DNA of 38,482 nt from Lentisphaeria bacterium (lineage in GTDB: Bacteria > Verrucomicrobiota > Lentisphaeria > Victivallales > Victivallaceae): positions 1 to 38,482 of the forward strand of contig JAFVYP010000170.1 of assembly GCA_017508555.1 (NCBI GenBank), written 5' to 3'. Below the pieces are notes generated by a model. That model ran no database searches, had not been told where the DNA came from, and saw only the letters and a list, made by a program, of their open reading frames with translations. This document shows positions 25,880 through 33,444 of the stretch, one piece after another. Every line of letters starts with the position of its first letter. Positions within the stretch are counted from its first letter, which is position 1. A program made the position numbers and the translations under genes.

Positions 25880-26668
25880 TCAGAGGATAAAGATCACACC
25901 GGCCAGGAGCAGGATCAATTCTGTGATTTTGCCGCTCAATGTAATCAGATCCGATGTAACAGGCGCGGCGGTCAGAATAAAGTTTTTATGCAGGATCGTC
26001 CCCAGCCCTCCCACGATGGCCGCAGCGGCAATGGCGGCGGCGGGAAAGATGAAAAAGGTGGTCAGCGCGATCAGTCCCGGTAGGATCCAGATGGCTTTTT
26101 TTCTGTTTTCGGGGATCGGCAGATAGGGGGGCATATTCATTTTACGGGGCAGTGTGGCAAAGAGCATCTGGATCGTGAAGGCGCCTGAAAAGAGGGGGAT
26201 GCACCACAGGGAGGCCCGGTGAAATGCCAGCAGGGCAAAGCAGATGAATTCCAGAAGAAGGATCAGCATGGCCGAGAGGGTCCCTGCGCTTTTTTCAAGG
26301 GAGCGGTCTTCAGCGGAAGCCTCCGTTGCCGCTTCGATCCAATCGTAATCATCCAGTTTGCGGCGGATACAGGAAAGCAGCAGGCGCAATCCCCGTCCGG
26401 AGTCTTTGTATTCCGCAAGAAAGACGGCCGCCGCGGCGAAGAGGCCGGACGCCACATAATGATTGAGCCAGCTGATATGGAGGAGGCCGCAGAGAAGAGC
26501 CAGCAGCGCTCCTACGGTGATCCCTGTCAACGCAAAGCCTGCGGCGATTTGAAGAGACGTGGGGGAACAGCCCTGAACGCGCGCGGTGAGCCGGCGGGGC
26601 AGGGGACGGTCGATGAGCATTTCCCACGCGGTACAGAAACCGCTGAACCATTGTTTGAAACCGGTCAT
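25880..26668 (-). CDS. Polytopic membrane protein, distantly CobS-like
   Basis: The product is 262 residues with about six hydrophobic helices, and an AGGAGG ribosome binding site lies directly before the start. The ends resemble adenosylcobinamide-GDP ribazoletransferase (CobS): an early R-P-L-P-R-R, where CobS has a similar T-R-L-P-V-P-R-R, and a last helix T-E-L-I-L-L-L-A after T-S-D-L-I-T, where CobS has G-D-T-L-G-A. However, the acidic D-G-L-A-D-T-x-D-G motif and the G-D of CobS are absent. If related it has probably lost cobalamin synthesis. It may instead be an unrelated membrane protein. It is 38 bases after the O-acyltransferase gene on the same strand. Confidence 0.5.
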   Translation of the reverse strand: MTGFKQWFSGFCTAWEMLIDRPLPRRLTARVQGCSPTSLQIAAGFALTGITVGALLALLCGLLHISWLNHYVASGLFAAAAVFLAEYKDSGRGLRLLLSCIRRKLDDYDWIEAATEASAEDRSLEKSAGTLSAMLILLLEFICFALLAFHRASLWCIPLFSGAFTIQMLFATLPRKMNMPPYLPIPENRKKAIWILPGLIALTTFFIFPAAAIAAAAIVGGLGTILHKNFILTAAPVTSDLITLSGKITELILLLAGVIFIL

Positions 26669-26706
26669 GGATACCTCCTCTTGTTTTGTTTTTTCCGGGG
26701 TGAAGA

Positions 26707-27477
26707 TCAGCTTCGGGAGAGGGCGCGGATCCTCCGGTACTCTCCGTCCATCAGGTCATGCATTCTTGACGCGAGAGATTTGCGGTCTTCTCCCGGCAAA
26801 TGATCTTCCACCTGCATAATATACACGCATGTATGTATTTCTTTCAAGCCTAAAACGCCCCAAACATGAGGTAAAAAGCTGATATCTCCATACCAGGCGG
26901 GATCGAAGGACCCTTCCGGGGACTCTTTGTGGGTCACCAGAACGGGCAGCATGGAGACATCTGTGTTCAGGACAGATTCAAACGCTGTGGATTTGAAAGG
27001 CAGAAGGCCGTTTTTGCCATCGGTGCTTGTTCCCTCTGGATAAACCAGCATGGAAAGATCGTTTTTCAGCGTATCTGCGATCTCACCGGCTGTTTGCGCA
27101 GCCCTGATCCTGTTCTTTCTGTCGATCCAGACGGGACGGGATACGGCCACCAGAGGGCCGAAAAAAGGCCACTTGCGCATTTCCGCTTTGGGGGCGAAGC
27201 GCAGGGGAAAGAGTGTTCCCTCTGCGATGATGTCCAGATATCCCAGATGGTTGCTCAAGACCAATTTGCCTGCGGCAGAAGAGGGGTCGCCGCAGACGGT
27301 GATCTTCATGTTGAGGATACGGGCCATGCCCCGTGCCCAGAAACGGGCACAGTGGGAGCAGAAGGCTGTTGCTTTCCATTTGTTTCTGCCCAGGCTGAAC
27401 AGGAAAACGAACACCAGAAGAGAACTGCACCAGAGGGCAGTCAGAATGATTTTTTTCAGACGCCGGAAATTTTTCAT
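26707..27477 (-). CDS. PlsC-family O-acyltransferase, likely lyso-aminolipid acyltransferase
   Basis: The product is 256 residues with an N-terminal membrane helix and the acyltransferase motifs in order: N-H-L-G-Y-L-D (His77 and Asp82, the H-x4-D active site), P-V-W-I-D-R-K-N-R, and Y-P-E-G-T-S (E-G-T at 148-150). This is the LPLAT/PlsC family, which esterifies lysophospholipids. Its gene starts in the stop codon of an OlsB-like N-acyltransferase (TGATG). That pairing is the layout of olsB-olsA and glsB-glsA, where the second enzyme O-acylates lyso-ornithine or lyso-glycine lipid. The alternative is an ordinary 1-acylglycerol-3-phosphate acyltransferase. AAGG lies 7 bases upstream of the ATG. 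Confidence 0.85.
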   Translation of the reverse strand: MKNFRRLKKIILTALWCSSLLVFVFLFSLGRNKWKATAFCSHCARFWARGMARILNMKITVCGDPSSAAGKLVLSNHLGYLDIIAEGTLFPLRFAPKAEMRKWPFFGPLVAVSRPVWIDRKNRIRAAQTAGEIADTLKNDLSMLVYPEGTSTDGKNGLLPFKSTAFESVLNTDVSMLPVLVTHKESPEGSFDPAWYGDISFLPHVWGVLGLKEIHTCVYIMQVEDHLPGEDRKSLASRMHDLMDGEYRRIRALSRS

Positions 27478-28265
27478 CAGGGAACCTTGAAATGCCGGCA
27501 GTATTTATCCGGCAGATTGATAAAATCAAACCACACCGGGAAGTCGATGGAACCGAATTCCCGGTCGAACGCAGGCGCGCCGCAGATCTTGGCGCCGATC
27601 CTGAGATATCCTTTGAAAAGAGGCGGGAGTGTTTTCAGGAGCCGATCATCCTGATTCCGGGCTGTCTCTCCCGGAGGCAGGCGGAATCCTCTTCTGACGA
27701 CGGCCCGGGGAGCCTCTGTGACCAGACCTTTTTCTGTCATTTTGCGGAAAAGGGCCCGTGCCAGGGGAAAATCATTGTGTTCCAGACTGGCGCAGCCGAG
27801 CATGTAATTGAACTTCATTCTTTTATGGCACTCTGCCAGACCTGTCCAGAGCAGGGCGGCGGCAGAGCCGTTGCGGAATTCCGGAGCCACGCAGGAGCGG
27901 CCCAGCTCCACTGTTTTTTCCACGTAAGGCTCCAGTCCTGAAAAGCGGTATTCCCTTGCGGAATAGAATCCCTCTTTTTTCCGGATACAGGAACCGGCCC
28001 GCAGGCGGCATGTTCCCACAACGGAGCCGTCTTTTCTGTCAACGATAAGGATATGGGCGCAAGTGGCGTCGAAAACATCGCTTTCGCAGTCATCTCCTGT
28101 CAGGGCGTCCAGGCGTCCCTGTTCCTCTTTGAACACACGGAAACGCAGACGCTGAGCCTGACGGATCTCTGCCGGATTTTCGGCGGATTTGACCAAAAAA
28201 CGTTCTCCTTCTGTCAGGACGGCGGGACCGGGGATCTCGGTCGTTTGAAATACCTCTGAAATCAT
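27477..28265 (-). CDS. OlsB/GlsB-type N-acyltransferase (GNAT, hemolysin-like)
   Basis: The product is 262 residues from the ATG at 28265; a TTG two codons earlier is closer to the GGAGG and is an alternative start. It has the Acetyltransf_5 layout of ornithine and glycine lipid synthases: R-Q-A-Q-R-L-R-F-R-V-F near the N-terminus, C-E-S-D-V-F-D, V-V-G-T-C-R-L-R, E-L-G-R-S-C-V-A-P-E-F-R-N-G, and a C-terminal G-A-K-I-C-G-A-P-A-F-D-R-E-F. OlsB attaches a 3-hydroxyacyl chain from acyl-ACP to the amino group of ornithine (GlsB to glycine). It overlaps the next gene by one base. Presence of both acyltransferases supports an aminolipid pathway; the amino acid used cannot be read from sequence. Confidence 0.82.
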   Translation of the reverse strand: MISEVFQTTEIPGPAVLTEGERFLVKSAENPAEIRQAQRLRFRVFKEEQGRLDALTGDDCESDVFDATCAHILIVDRKDGSVVGTCRLRAGSCIRKKEGFYSAREYRFSGLEPYVEKTVELGRSCVAPEFRNGSAAALLWTGLAECHKRMKFNYMLGCASLEHNDFPLARALFRKMTEKGLVTEAPRAVVRRGFRLPPGETARNQDDRLLKTLPPLFKGYLRIGAKICGAPAFDREFGSIDFPVWFDFINLPDKYCRHFKVP

Positions 28266-28297
28266 TTGCAATTTTCCTCCAGCTTCCTCTCTCTTCT

Positions 28298-28316
28298 CCG
28301 GGACAAAAAGTCCCGG
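28298..28316. promoter_or_regulatory. Perfect inverted repeat at the olsB transcription start
   Basis: CCGGGAC, AAAAA, GTCCCGG gives perfect 7-base arms. The minus-strand -10 hexamer is 28321-28326, so transcription of olsB should start at about 28313-28315, inside this repeat. It could be a repressor operator overlapping +1, or a 5'-terminal stem-loop stabilising the olsB mRNA. On the plus strand it is not followed by a T-run, so a terminator is unlikely. Confidence 0.6.
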
Positions 28317-28320
28317 TGTT

Positions 28321-28348
28321 ATTATAGCCTTTTTGTACGTTTTTGCAA
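28321..28348 (-). promoter_or_regulatory. Sigma-70-like promoter for the olsB-type operon
   Basis: On the minus strand TTGCAA (28343-28348) is followed by 16 bases and then a consensus TATAAT (28321-28326). The -10 is perfect. It lies about 56 bases upstream of the N-acyltransferase ATG and would drive it together with the O-acyltransferase and the CobS-like gene. Confidence 0.6.
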
Positions 28349-28361
28349 GAAAAAATCTGGT

Positions 28362-28388
28362 AATTTCCGGGAAATTGTGCTATATTAT
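28362..28388 (+). promoter_or_regulatory. Candidate promoter with palindrome for the Na/Pi operon
   Basis: AATTTCC-G-GGAAATT at 28362-28376 is a perfect 15-base inverted repeat. It ends four bases before TATATT (28381-28386), which has an extended TGC in front. No good -35 hexamer sits 17 bases upstream, as expected for a promoter that needs an activator or an extended -10. The repeat would lie just where a regulator could contact RNA polymerase. Confidence 0.4.
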
Positions 28389-28418
28389 TCCTGATTTGAC
28401 TTGATAGATCATTCAAAA

Positions 28419-28432
28419 GCCGGGGATCCGGC
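28419..28432 (+). other. Leader hairpin before the Na/Pi gene
   Basis: GCCGG, GGAT, CCGGC forms a 5-base stem with a 4-base loop. It lies about 13 bases before the AGGA ribosome binding site of the Na/Pi gene and may affect ribosome access. It is short and could be chance. Confidence 0.3.
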
Positions 28433-28451
28433 AAAATATGCAGGAAGTTTT

Positions 28452-30884
28452 ATGCGAAAGTTATTTTATCTGACAGTTGCCGGTTTTCTGCCGGTCCTTT
28501 TGTTGTTTTCCGGTTGTTCCAAAACGCCGGCGGAGCCCTGCCGTGTCAAGGTGACATCCGGCGCAGAGCAGCGGGCTTTCGGCGGAGAAAAGTATAAAAT
28601 GCCGATCCGGGCCATGATCGAAGGAGAGGTGAAAAATCTGCTGGGTCAGAAAAAACATGTTCCCTGTCCCGGCGTGAAGGTCCGTGTCCGTCCGGCGGCA
28701 GGATCTGATCTTGTTGTGGAGCAGCGCGAATTTGTTTCCGATGCCGGCGGCGAGATCTCTGTGGCGGTTTCTGCCGGAAAAAAATCAGGAGACCAGTTCC
28801 TTGAGATCATTCCCGAAAACCGCCATGCCAAACCGGCTGTTGTCCGTCTGGTGACAGGTGTGGGCATTGAAGGAGACAATTCCGAGACCATCGCAGGAGA
28901 GGTCGCCGATAAGCCTCTCTGCGTCAAAATCATGCGCGAAGGCAAACCCGTCAGCGGCGTTCCGGTGCGTTTTGAACTGCGGGCCTCCTCTGAAGGCATG
29001 AAAAGCACAGCTCAGATCCTCAAGCCCTCCGTCGTTACCAATAAGGAGGGCGTGGCCAGCACCCGGGTCAAGGTCGGGGAAAAAACCGGTATTTATCAGG
29101 TGGGGGTTGAGATCCAGAGTCCTGAAAAGGGACTGGTTTACCGCGGCATGTCTGTCAATCTCTTCGGATTCAACCTGATCCATGTGCTGGTCAGCGTCTT
29201 CGGCGGACTGGCCCTCTTCGTGTTCGGTATGAATCTGATGAGTGACGGTATCAAAAATATCGCCGGGGAAAACATGAAAAAGATCATCCGTTTCTTCGCG
29301 GCAAGAAGCGTGATCGCTGTTCTGGCGGGGGCATTGGTCACGGCCGTTTTGCAGTCCAGCAGTTCCTCGACGGTCATGGTCATCGGATTTATCAACGCAG
29401 GTTTGCTCAACTTGACCCAGGCGATCGGCTTGATTATGGGAGCCAATATCGGTTCAACGGTGACGGCTCAGCTGATCGCGTTCAATCTTTCCGGGATCGC
29501 CATGCCGGCGATCATTCTGGGATTTCTCATGTCTCTCAACCGTCCCCGGCATCCCATGCACTGGTGGGGCATCGGTATCCTGGGATTCGGTTTCCTCTTT
29601 TACGGTATGACCATGATGTCCAGCGAATTGAAGGTGCTGGGCAGCATGCCTTCCTTCAAGGCCTTCTTTCAGCTCTTTGACTGTACGCCCCTTGTCAAAG
29701 GCGGCTTCATGCCCATCGGCGCTGTCATGGGGGCTATCGGTATCGGTGTGGCGGCAACAGTTCTTGTCCAGTCCAGTGCGGCTGTGACCGGTCTGGTGCT
29801 GGCTCTGGCGGCGGGCGGACTGGTCAACTTCTATACGGCTGTTCCTTTGATCCTCGGCTCCAATATCGGAACGACGATCACGGCGCAGCTGGCGGCCATC
29901 ACTGCCAACAGAGTGGCCAAGCAGGCGGCGCTGGCTCATACGCTCTTCAATGTGATCGGCGTGCTGATCATGCTGGTTTTTCTCTACATTCCCTGGGGCG
30001 CGGAAAGAACGCCGCTCTTTCTGGCCATGGTCAACAGCATGACGCCCGGTGACGCGCTGGCGGAGATCCCCCAGAATATCGCCCGTCATATTGCCATGGC
30101 CCACACCATTTTCAACGTTGTCGTGACCATTATCCTGCTGCCGGCCGTGGGGCTGCTTGCCCGGATCTGCAACTGGGTGATCCCCATTCACGATCAGGTC
30201 AAAGTCACCATGCTGGAACCCGGTTTGCTCAGTACGCCCTCGGTGGCTTTGAAACAGTCCTCCGCTGCGATACGGATGATGGTGGAAGATGCCTGGAAAA
30301 TGGTTGCCATTGCTGTCAATGAGCATTTTCTCAAGGCGGAGAACGATCCTGAAAGCGTCAAACACCTTGAGGAGGAAGAAGCCAAGATCGACGAAATGCA
30401 GAGTGAGGTCACGGCTTACCTTGTCCGTCTGACCCGCCGTCAGCTTTCCGTTCCCCAGTCTGAGCTTGTGCCGCTGCTGATGCACTGTACCAACGATGCG
30501 GAACGTATTGCCGACCATGTGGAAGTCATCCTCAATCTGACCTCCCGTCTGCGGGAGTCGGAGCGCAAACTTTCCGACGCGGCCGTGGCGGATCTGAAAA
30601 ACTTGTGGGGTATTCTGGACGATCAGGCGAAAAACGTGATCGCAGGTCTGGGAGATACCAAACTCATTCAGGTCAAAACCGCCCTCAAAGAGGAAGCGAA
30701 AGTGGCCAAACTGGCTGAAGAGTTTGAAAACGATCATATCAAGCGTCTGCGGGAGGGCAACTGCTCCGCAGATATGGGCATCATCTTCATTGAGATGCTG
30801 GGAGAGTTGAACAAGATCGGCGACCGTTTGGGCAACATTTCCGAACGTACGCCGGAAATCCAGAAACATTATATCGGTCTTTGA
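28452..30884 (+). CDS. Na/Pi cotransporter with lipoprotein Ig-like ectodomain and PhoU tail
   Basis: The product is 810 residues from the ATG at 28452, which has AGGA 6 bases upstream; an in-frame ATG at 28401 would hide the lipoprotein signal. Order: lipobox L-F-S-G-C with Cys22; a periplasmic part of about 215 residues that looks like two Big_1-type domains (each with G-V-x-V-R-x-x-P/L and a D/N-x-x-G strand, such as V-V-T-N-K-E-G-V-A-S-T); then the transporter core. The core has two repeats with Q-S-S-S-S-S-T-V (from residue 301) and Q-S-S-A-A-V-T-G (from 440), each followed by G-A/S-N-I-G. A cytoplasmic PhoU-like helical domain covers about 600-810. Core and PhoU tail match NptA/YjbB-type phosphate cotransporters; the lipoprotein ectodomain is unusual. 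Confidence 0.9.
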   Translation: MRKLFYLTVAGFLPVLLLFSGCSKTPAEPCRVKVTSGAEQRAFGGEKYKMPIRAMIEGEVKNLLGQKKHVPCPGVKVRVRPAAGSDLVVEQREFVSDAGGEISVAVSAGKKSGDQFLEIIPENRHAKPAVVRLVTGVGIEGDNSETIAGEVADKPLCVKIMREGKPVSGVPVRFELRASSEGMKSTAQILKPSVVTNKEGVASTRVKVGEKTGIYQVGVEIQSPEKGLVYRGMSVNLFGFNLIHVLVSVFGGLALFVFGMNLMSDGIKNIAGENMKKIIRFFAARSVIAVLAGALVTAVLQSSSSSTVMVIGFINAGLLNLTQAIGLIMGANIGSTVTAQLIAFNLSGIAMPAIILGFLMSLNRPRHPMHWWGIGILGFGFLFYGMTMMSSELKVLGSMPSFKAFFQLFDCTPLVKGGFMPIGAVMGAIGIGVAATVLVQSSAAVTGLVLALAAGGLVNFYTAVPLILGSNIGTTITAQLAAITANRVAKQAALAHTLFNVIGVLIMLVFLYIPWGAERTPLFLAMVNSMTPGDALAEIPQNIARHIAMAHTIFNVVVTIILLPAVGLLARICNWVIPIHDQVKVTMLEPGLLSTPSVALKQSSAAIRMMVEDAWKMVAIAVNEHFLKAENDPESVKHLEEEEAKIDEMQSEVTAYLVRLTRRQLSVPQSELVPLLMHCTNDAERIADHVEVILNLTSRLRESERKLSDAAVADLKNLWGILDDQAKNVIAGLGDTKLIQVKTALKEEAKVAKLAEEFENDHIKRLREGNCSADMGIIFIEMLGELNKIGDRLGNISERTPEIQKHYIGL

Positions 30885-30899
30885 CCGGGGGGAACTGCC

Positions 30900-31748
30900 A
30901 TGAGCAGAACGATCAAATTTGAACAGGTTGTGGAAGCAGCGGCTTCCCTCTGCGGCCGGGCGGCCTGTTTTCTGCCGCAGGACGTGAAGGAGAGTCTGCT
31001 TGCCGCAGGCAAAAAGGAAACGGGAGAGCTGGGAAAGGATTTCTTCCGTCAGTATGAGGAAAACTTCAAAATCGCCGAGGCCGATCATCTGCCCCTCTGT
31101 CAGGATACCGGTTTTGCCGTCTGGTTCGTGGAGTACGGCACAGATCTCAAATTGGATAAAGGCGATATTTATGCGGCTCTCAACGAGGGAACAAGGCAGG
31201 GATATACGGCTCATTTTTTGAGAAAATCCATTGTGACGGATCCTCTTTTTGACCGTAAAAACACCAAAGACAATACGCCCTGCATCATCCACCTGACGCT
31301 GGTGGAGGGGGATCAGCTCAAACTGACGCTGGCGCCCAAAGGCGGCGGTTCTGAAAATATGAGTGCCCTCAAGATGCTCAAGCCCTCCGACGGACGGGCC
31401 GGTGTGGTCAAATTCATTGTGGATACCGTTGTTGCGGCGGGGGGCAATCCCTGTCCGCCCACGGTTGTCGGAGTCGGTATCGGCGGCACGATGGAAAAGG
31501 CCGCCCTTCTGGCCAAGACCGCGCTTTTGCGGGATATCGGCAAACCCAGTGCCGATCCCAGATATGCGGAACTGGAAAAGGAGATCCTTGAAAAGATCAA
31601 TGCGTCCGGCGTTGGACCTCAGGGACTTGGCGGAGATATTACCAGTCTGGCTGTCCATATCGAATGGCATCCCTGTCATCTGGCCAGTCTGCCTGTGGCT
31701 GTCAACATCAACTGTCACGCCGCGCGTCACGCGCAGGTGATCCTGTAA
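30900..31748 (+). CDS. Class I fumarate hydratase, alpha subunit
   Basis: The 282-residue protein matches the N-terminal half of class I [4Fe-4S] hydro-lyases. The three cluster cysteines are in L-P-L-C-Q-D-T-G (Cys67), G-N-P-C-P-P (Cys185) and N-I-N-C-H-A-A-R (Cys272). G-G-G-S-E-N-M-S-A-L and G-V-G-I-G-G-T are also conserved. It forms the enzyme with the beta subunit encoded next; the reaction is fumarate to malate, although tartrate dehydratase has the same two-subunit plan. The start has a G-run about 7 bases upstream and lies 15 bases after the Na/Pi gene, so they share a transcript. Confidence 0.9.
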   Translation: MSRTIKFEQVVEAAASLCGRAACFLPQDVKESLLAAGKKETGELGKDFFRQYEENFKIAEADHLPLCQDTGFAVWFVEYGTDLKLDKGDIYAALNEGTRQGYTAHFLRKSIVTDPLFDRKNTKDNTPCIIHLTLVEGDQLKLTLAPKGGGSENMSALKMLKPSDGRAGVVKFIVDTVVAAGGNPCPPTVVGVGIGGTMEKAALLAKTALLRDIGKPSADPRYAELEKEILEKINASGVGPQGLGGDITSLAVHIEWHPCHLASLPVAVNINCHAARHAQVIL

Positions 31749-31762
31749 GGAGGCCTTGGGAA

Positions 31763-32287
31763 ATGACGAAGAAACTTGTTGCGCCTTTTGATGCGGAAAC
31801 CGTAAAAAGTCTCCATGCAGGGGATAGAGTCCTGCTTTCCGGCAAGATCTGGACAGGCCGGGACGCCGCCCATAAACGCCTTTGCGCGCTTCTGGATGAG
31901 GGAAAAGAACTGCCTGTGGCTCTTGAAAATGAATTGATCTATTTTGTTGGTCCCTGTCCGGCGCCTCCGGGGTTTGCCATCGGCAGTGCCGGCCCCACCA
32001 CCAGCGGACGTATGGATGCCTATTCTCCGCGTCTGATCGACGCCTGCGGTCTGGCCGGAATGATCGGCAAGGGATTCCGTTCTGCGGAGGTCATTGCGGC
32101 CATGCAGCGGGGACCGGCTGTGTACTTTGCCGCCACCGGCGGGGCAGGAGCTTTGATTTCCCGCTGTATCAAAAAAGCGGAGGTGGCCGCCTTTGAGGAT
32201 CTGGGTCCCGAAGCCATCTACCGTTTGGAGATCGAAGATCTGCCTCTTGTGGTCGCTATTGACTGTTACGGCAAATCCTTATATTGA
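31763..32287 (+). CDS. Class I fumarate hydratase, beta subunit
   Basis: The 174-residue protein matches the C-terminal half of class I fumarase: L-S-G-K-I-W-T-G-R-D-A-A-H, G-P-C-P-A-P-P-G, G-P-T-T-S-G-R-M-D at the substrate site, and F-A-A-T-G-G-A-G-A-L. The ATG at 31763 follows a strong AAGGAGG; the frame is open further upstream, but that stretch overlaps the alpha subunit. Together the two subunits make a complete split enzyme. A class I L-tartrate dehydratase (TtdB) is the alternative; there are no tartrate genes nearby. Confidence 0.9.
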   Translation: MTKKLVAPFDAETVKSLHAGDRVLLSGKIWTGRDAAHKRLCALLDEGKELPVALENELIYFVGPCPAPPGFAIGSAGPTTSGRMDAYSPRLIDACGLAGMIGKGFRSAEVIAAMQRGPAVYFAATGGAGALISRCIKKAEVAAFEDLGPEAIYRLEIEDLPLVVAIDCYGKSLY

Positions 32288-32310
32288 GCGCTCGGGAGAC
32301 GGAGGTACTT

Positions 32311-33339
32311 ATGAGCCGTTTTTTTCTTTCCGCCTGGGGCGAAAATGAAGCTGCCGGGATCTATACGTTTGATCTCAAAGAAAATGGATATCCTGAAAAA
32401 GAGGCCTTCATCCCCTTTTTTCATGCCGGATATCTTGCATGGAACAGGACCCGGCGTTTTCTGTACGCCACGGGCGGTCTGAATGAAAACACTGACTGCG
32501 TGGGGGCTTTTGCTGTTTCAGACGATGGAAAGCTGACATTGCTCAATAAGGAGGCCAGCTGCGGATGCTCCTGCTGTCACCTGTGTGTGGCTCCGGATGA
32601 CTGTTTTGTGTATGCCGCCAATTATACGACGGGGAATTTTACGGAATTTTCTCTCCGTTCCGACGGTTCTCTTTCTCCGGCTGTCAGGACTTTTCAGCAC
32701 GAAGGGAAGGGACCTCATCCGGAACGTCAGCGTTCAGCGCATACGCACTTTTGCTCCTTTACGCCTGACGGAAAGTATCTTCTGGTGATCGATCTGGGGA
32801 TAGATGCTGTTATGGCTTATCCCTATGTTCCCGGAAAGGGCATTGAGCCGGAAAAAGTCATCCGTACGGATGTTGCTCCCGGCCGGGGGCCCCGGCATCT
32901 GATTTTCGACCGGTCCGGAAAAATCGCTTATCTGATAACGGAGCTGGGCAATACGGTTATGAGTTTTGCCTGTGACAACGGCCGATTTGCCCTTCTGCAT
33001 GAGGTTTCCACCTTGCCCTGCCGTATTGATTATCCCACCAAGGCTTCAGCCATCCGTCTTTCTGCGGACGAACGTTTTCTGATTGCCACCAACCGGGGAT
33101 TTGATACGGTCGCCGTTTTTTCTCTTGACGGCGCAGGCGGTATGGTGCTGGCGGATCTGACGCTTTCCGGCGGAAAAAGTCCCAGAGATGTGAATTTTCT
33201 CGGAAACGGCAGATTTTTTGCTGCCGGAAATGAATTTTCCGATGACGTTTATTTCTTTGACTTCAACCGTGAAACGGGAAAACTCACCCCCAACGGCCAC
33301 AAACTTGCTCTTCCCCGGCCCCTCTGTTTTTGCGAGTAA
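32311..33339 (+). CDS. Lactonase-family beta-propeller, 6-phosphogluconolactonase-like
   Basis: The product is 342 residues, from the ATG with GGAGG five bases upstream. The 7-bladed propeller family (YbhE type) is recognised by G-K-G-P-H-P-E-R-Q-R-S-A-H-T-H, D-L-G-I-D-A-V, G-R-G-P-R-H-L-I-F and F-L-I-A-T-N-R-G-F-D-T-V. These enzymes hydrolyse 6-phosphogluconolactone in the pentose phosphate pathway, and some act on other sugar lactones. No signal peptide is visible, so it is cytoplasmic. The gene ends the Na/Pi-fumarase operon, 40 bases before the terminator. Confidence 0.88.
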   Translation: MSRFFLSAWGENEAAGIYTFDLKENGYPEKEAFIPFFHAGYLAWNRTRRFLYATGGLNENTDCVGAFAVSDDGKLTLLNKEASCGCSCCHLCVAPDDCFVYAANYTTGNFTEFSLRSDGSLSPAVRTFQHEGKGPHPERQRSAHTHFCSFTPDGKYLLVIDLGIDAVMAYPYVPGKGIEPEKVIRTDVAPGRGPRHLIFDRSGKIAYLITELGNTVMSFACDNGRFALLHEVSTLPCRIDYPTKASAIRLSADERFLIATNRGFDTVAVFSLDGAGGMVLADLTLSGGKSPRDVNFLGNGRFFAAGNEFSDDVYFFDFNRETGKLTPNGHKLALPRPLCFCE

Positions 33340-33378
33340 CTCCGTAAGACGCCGCCTCCGGTATCCGGCACTGCTGAA

Positions 33379-33428
33379 ATACCCCCATGGTGCAGAATGA
33401 TGATTGCGCCATGGGGTATCGTTTTTTT
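33379..33428 (+). terminator. Intrinsic terminator of the Na/Pi-fumarase-lactonase operon
   Basis: ATACCCCCATGGTGC (33379-33393) pairs with GCGCCATGGGGTAT (33406-33419), leaving one bulged C and one G-U pair. A 12-base loop separates the arms and a run of seven T follows (33422-33428). This is the clearest terminator in the window. On the minus strand the bases after the stem are T-poor, so it would end the plus-strand transcript mainly. Confidence 0.82.
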
Positions 33429-33444
33429 CAGGATGTCAAACGGT

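Noticed and set aside
28298-28316. The perfect hairpin as a plus-strand terminator
   Set aside because: No gene on the plus strand ends upstream of it and it is not followed by a T-run; its position at the minus-strand start fits an operator or 5' stem-loop better.
29454-31730. A 758-codon open frame antisense to the Na/Pi and fumarase genes
   Set aside because: It crosses two well-conserved plus-strand genes, has the His- and Gln-rich composition of a shadow frame and no recognisable motif.
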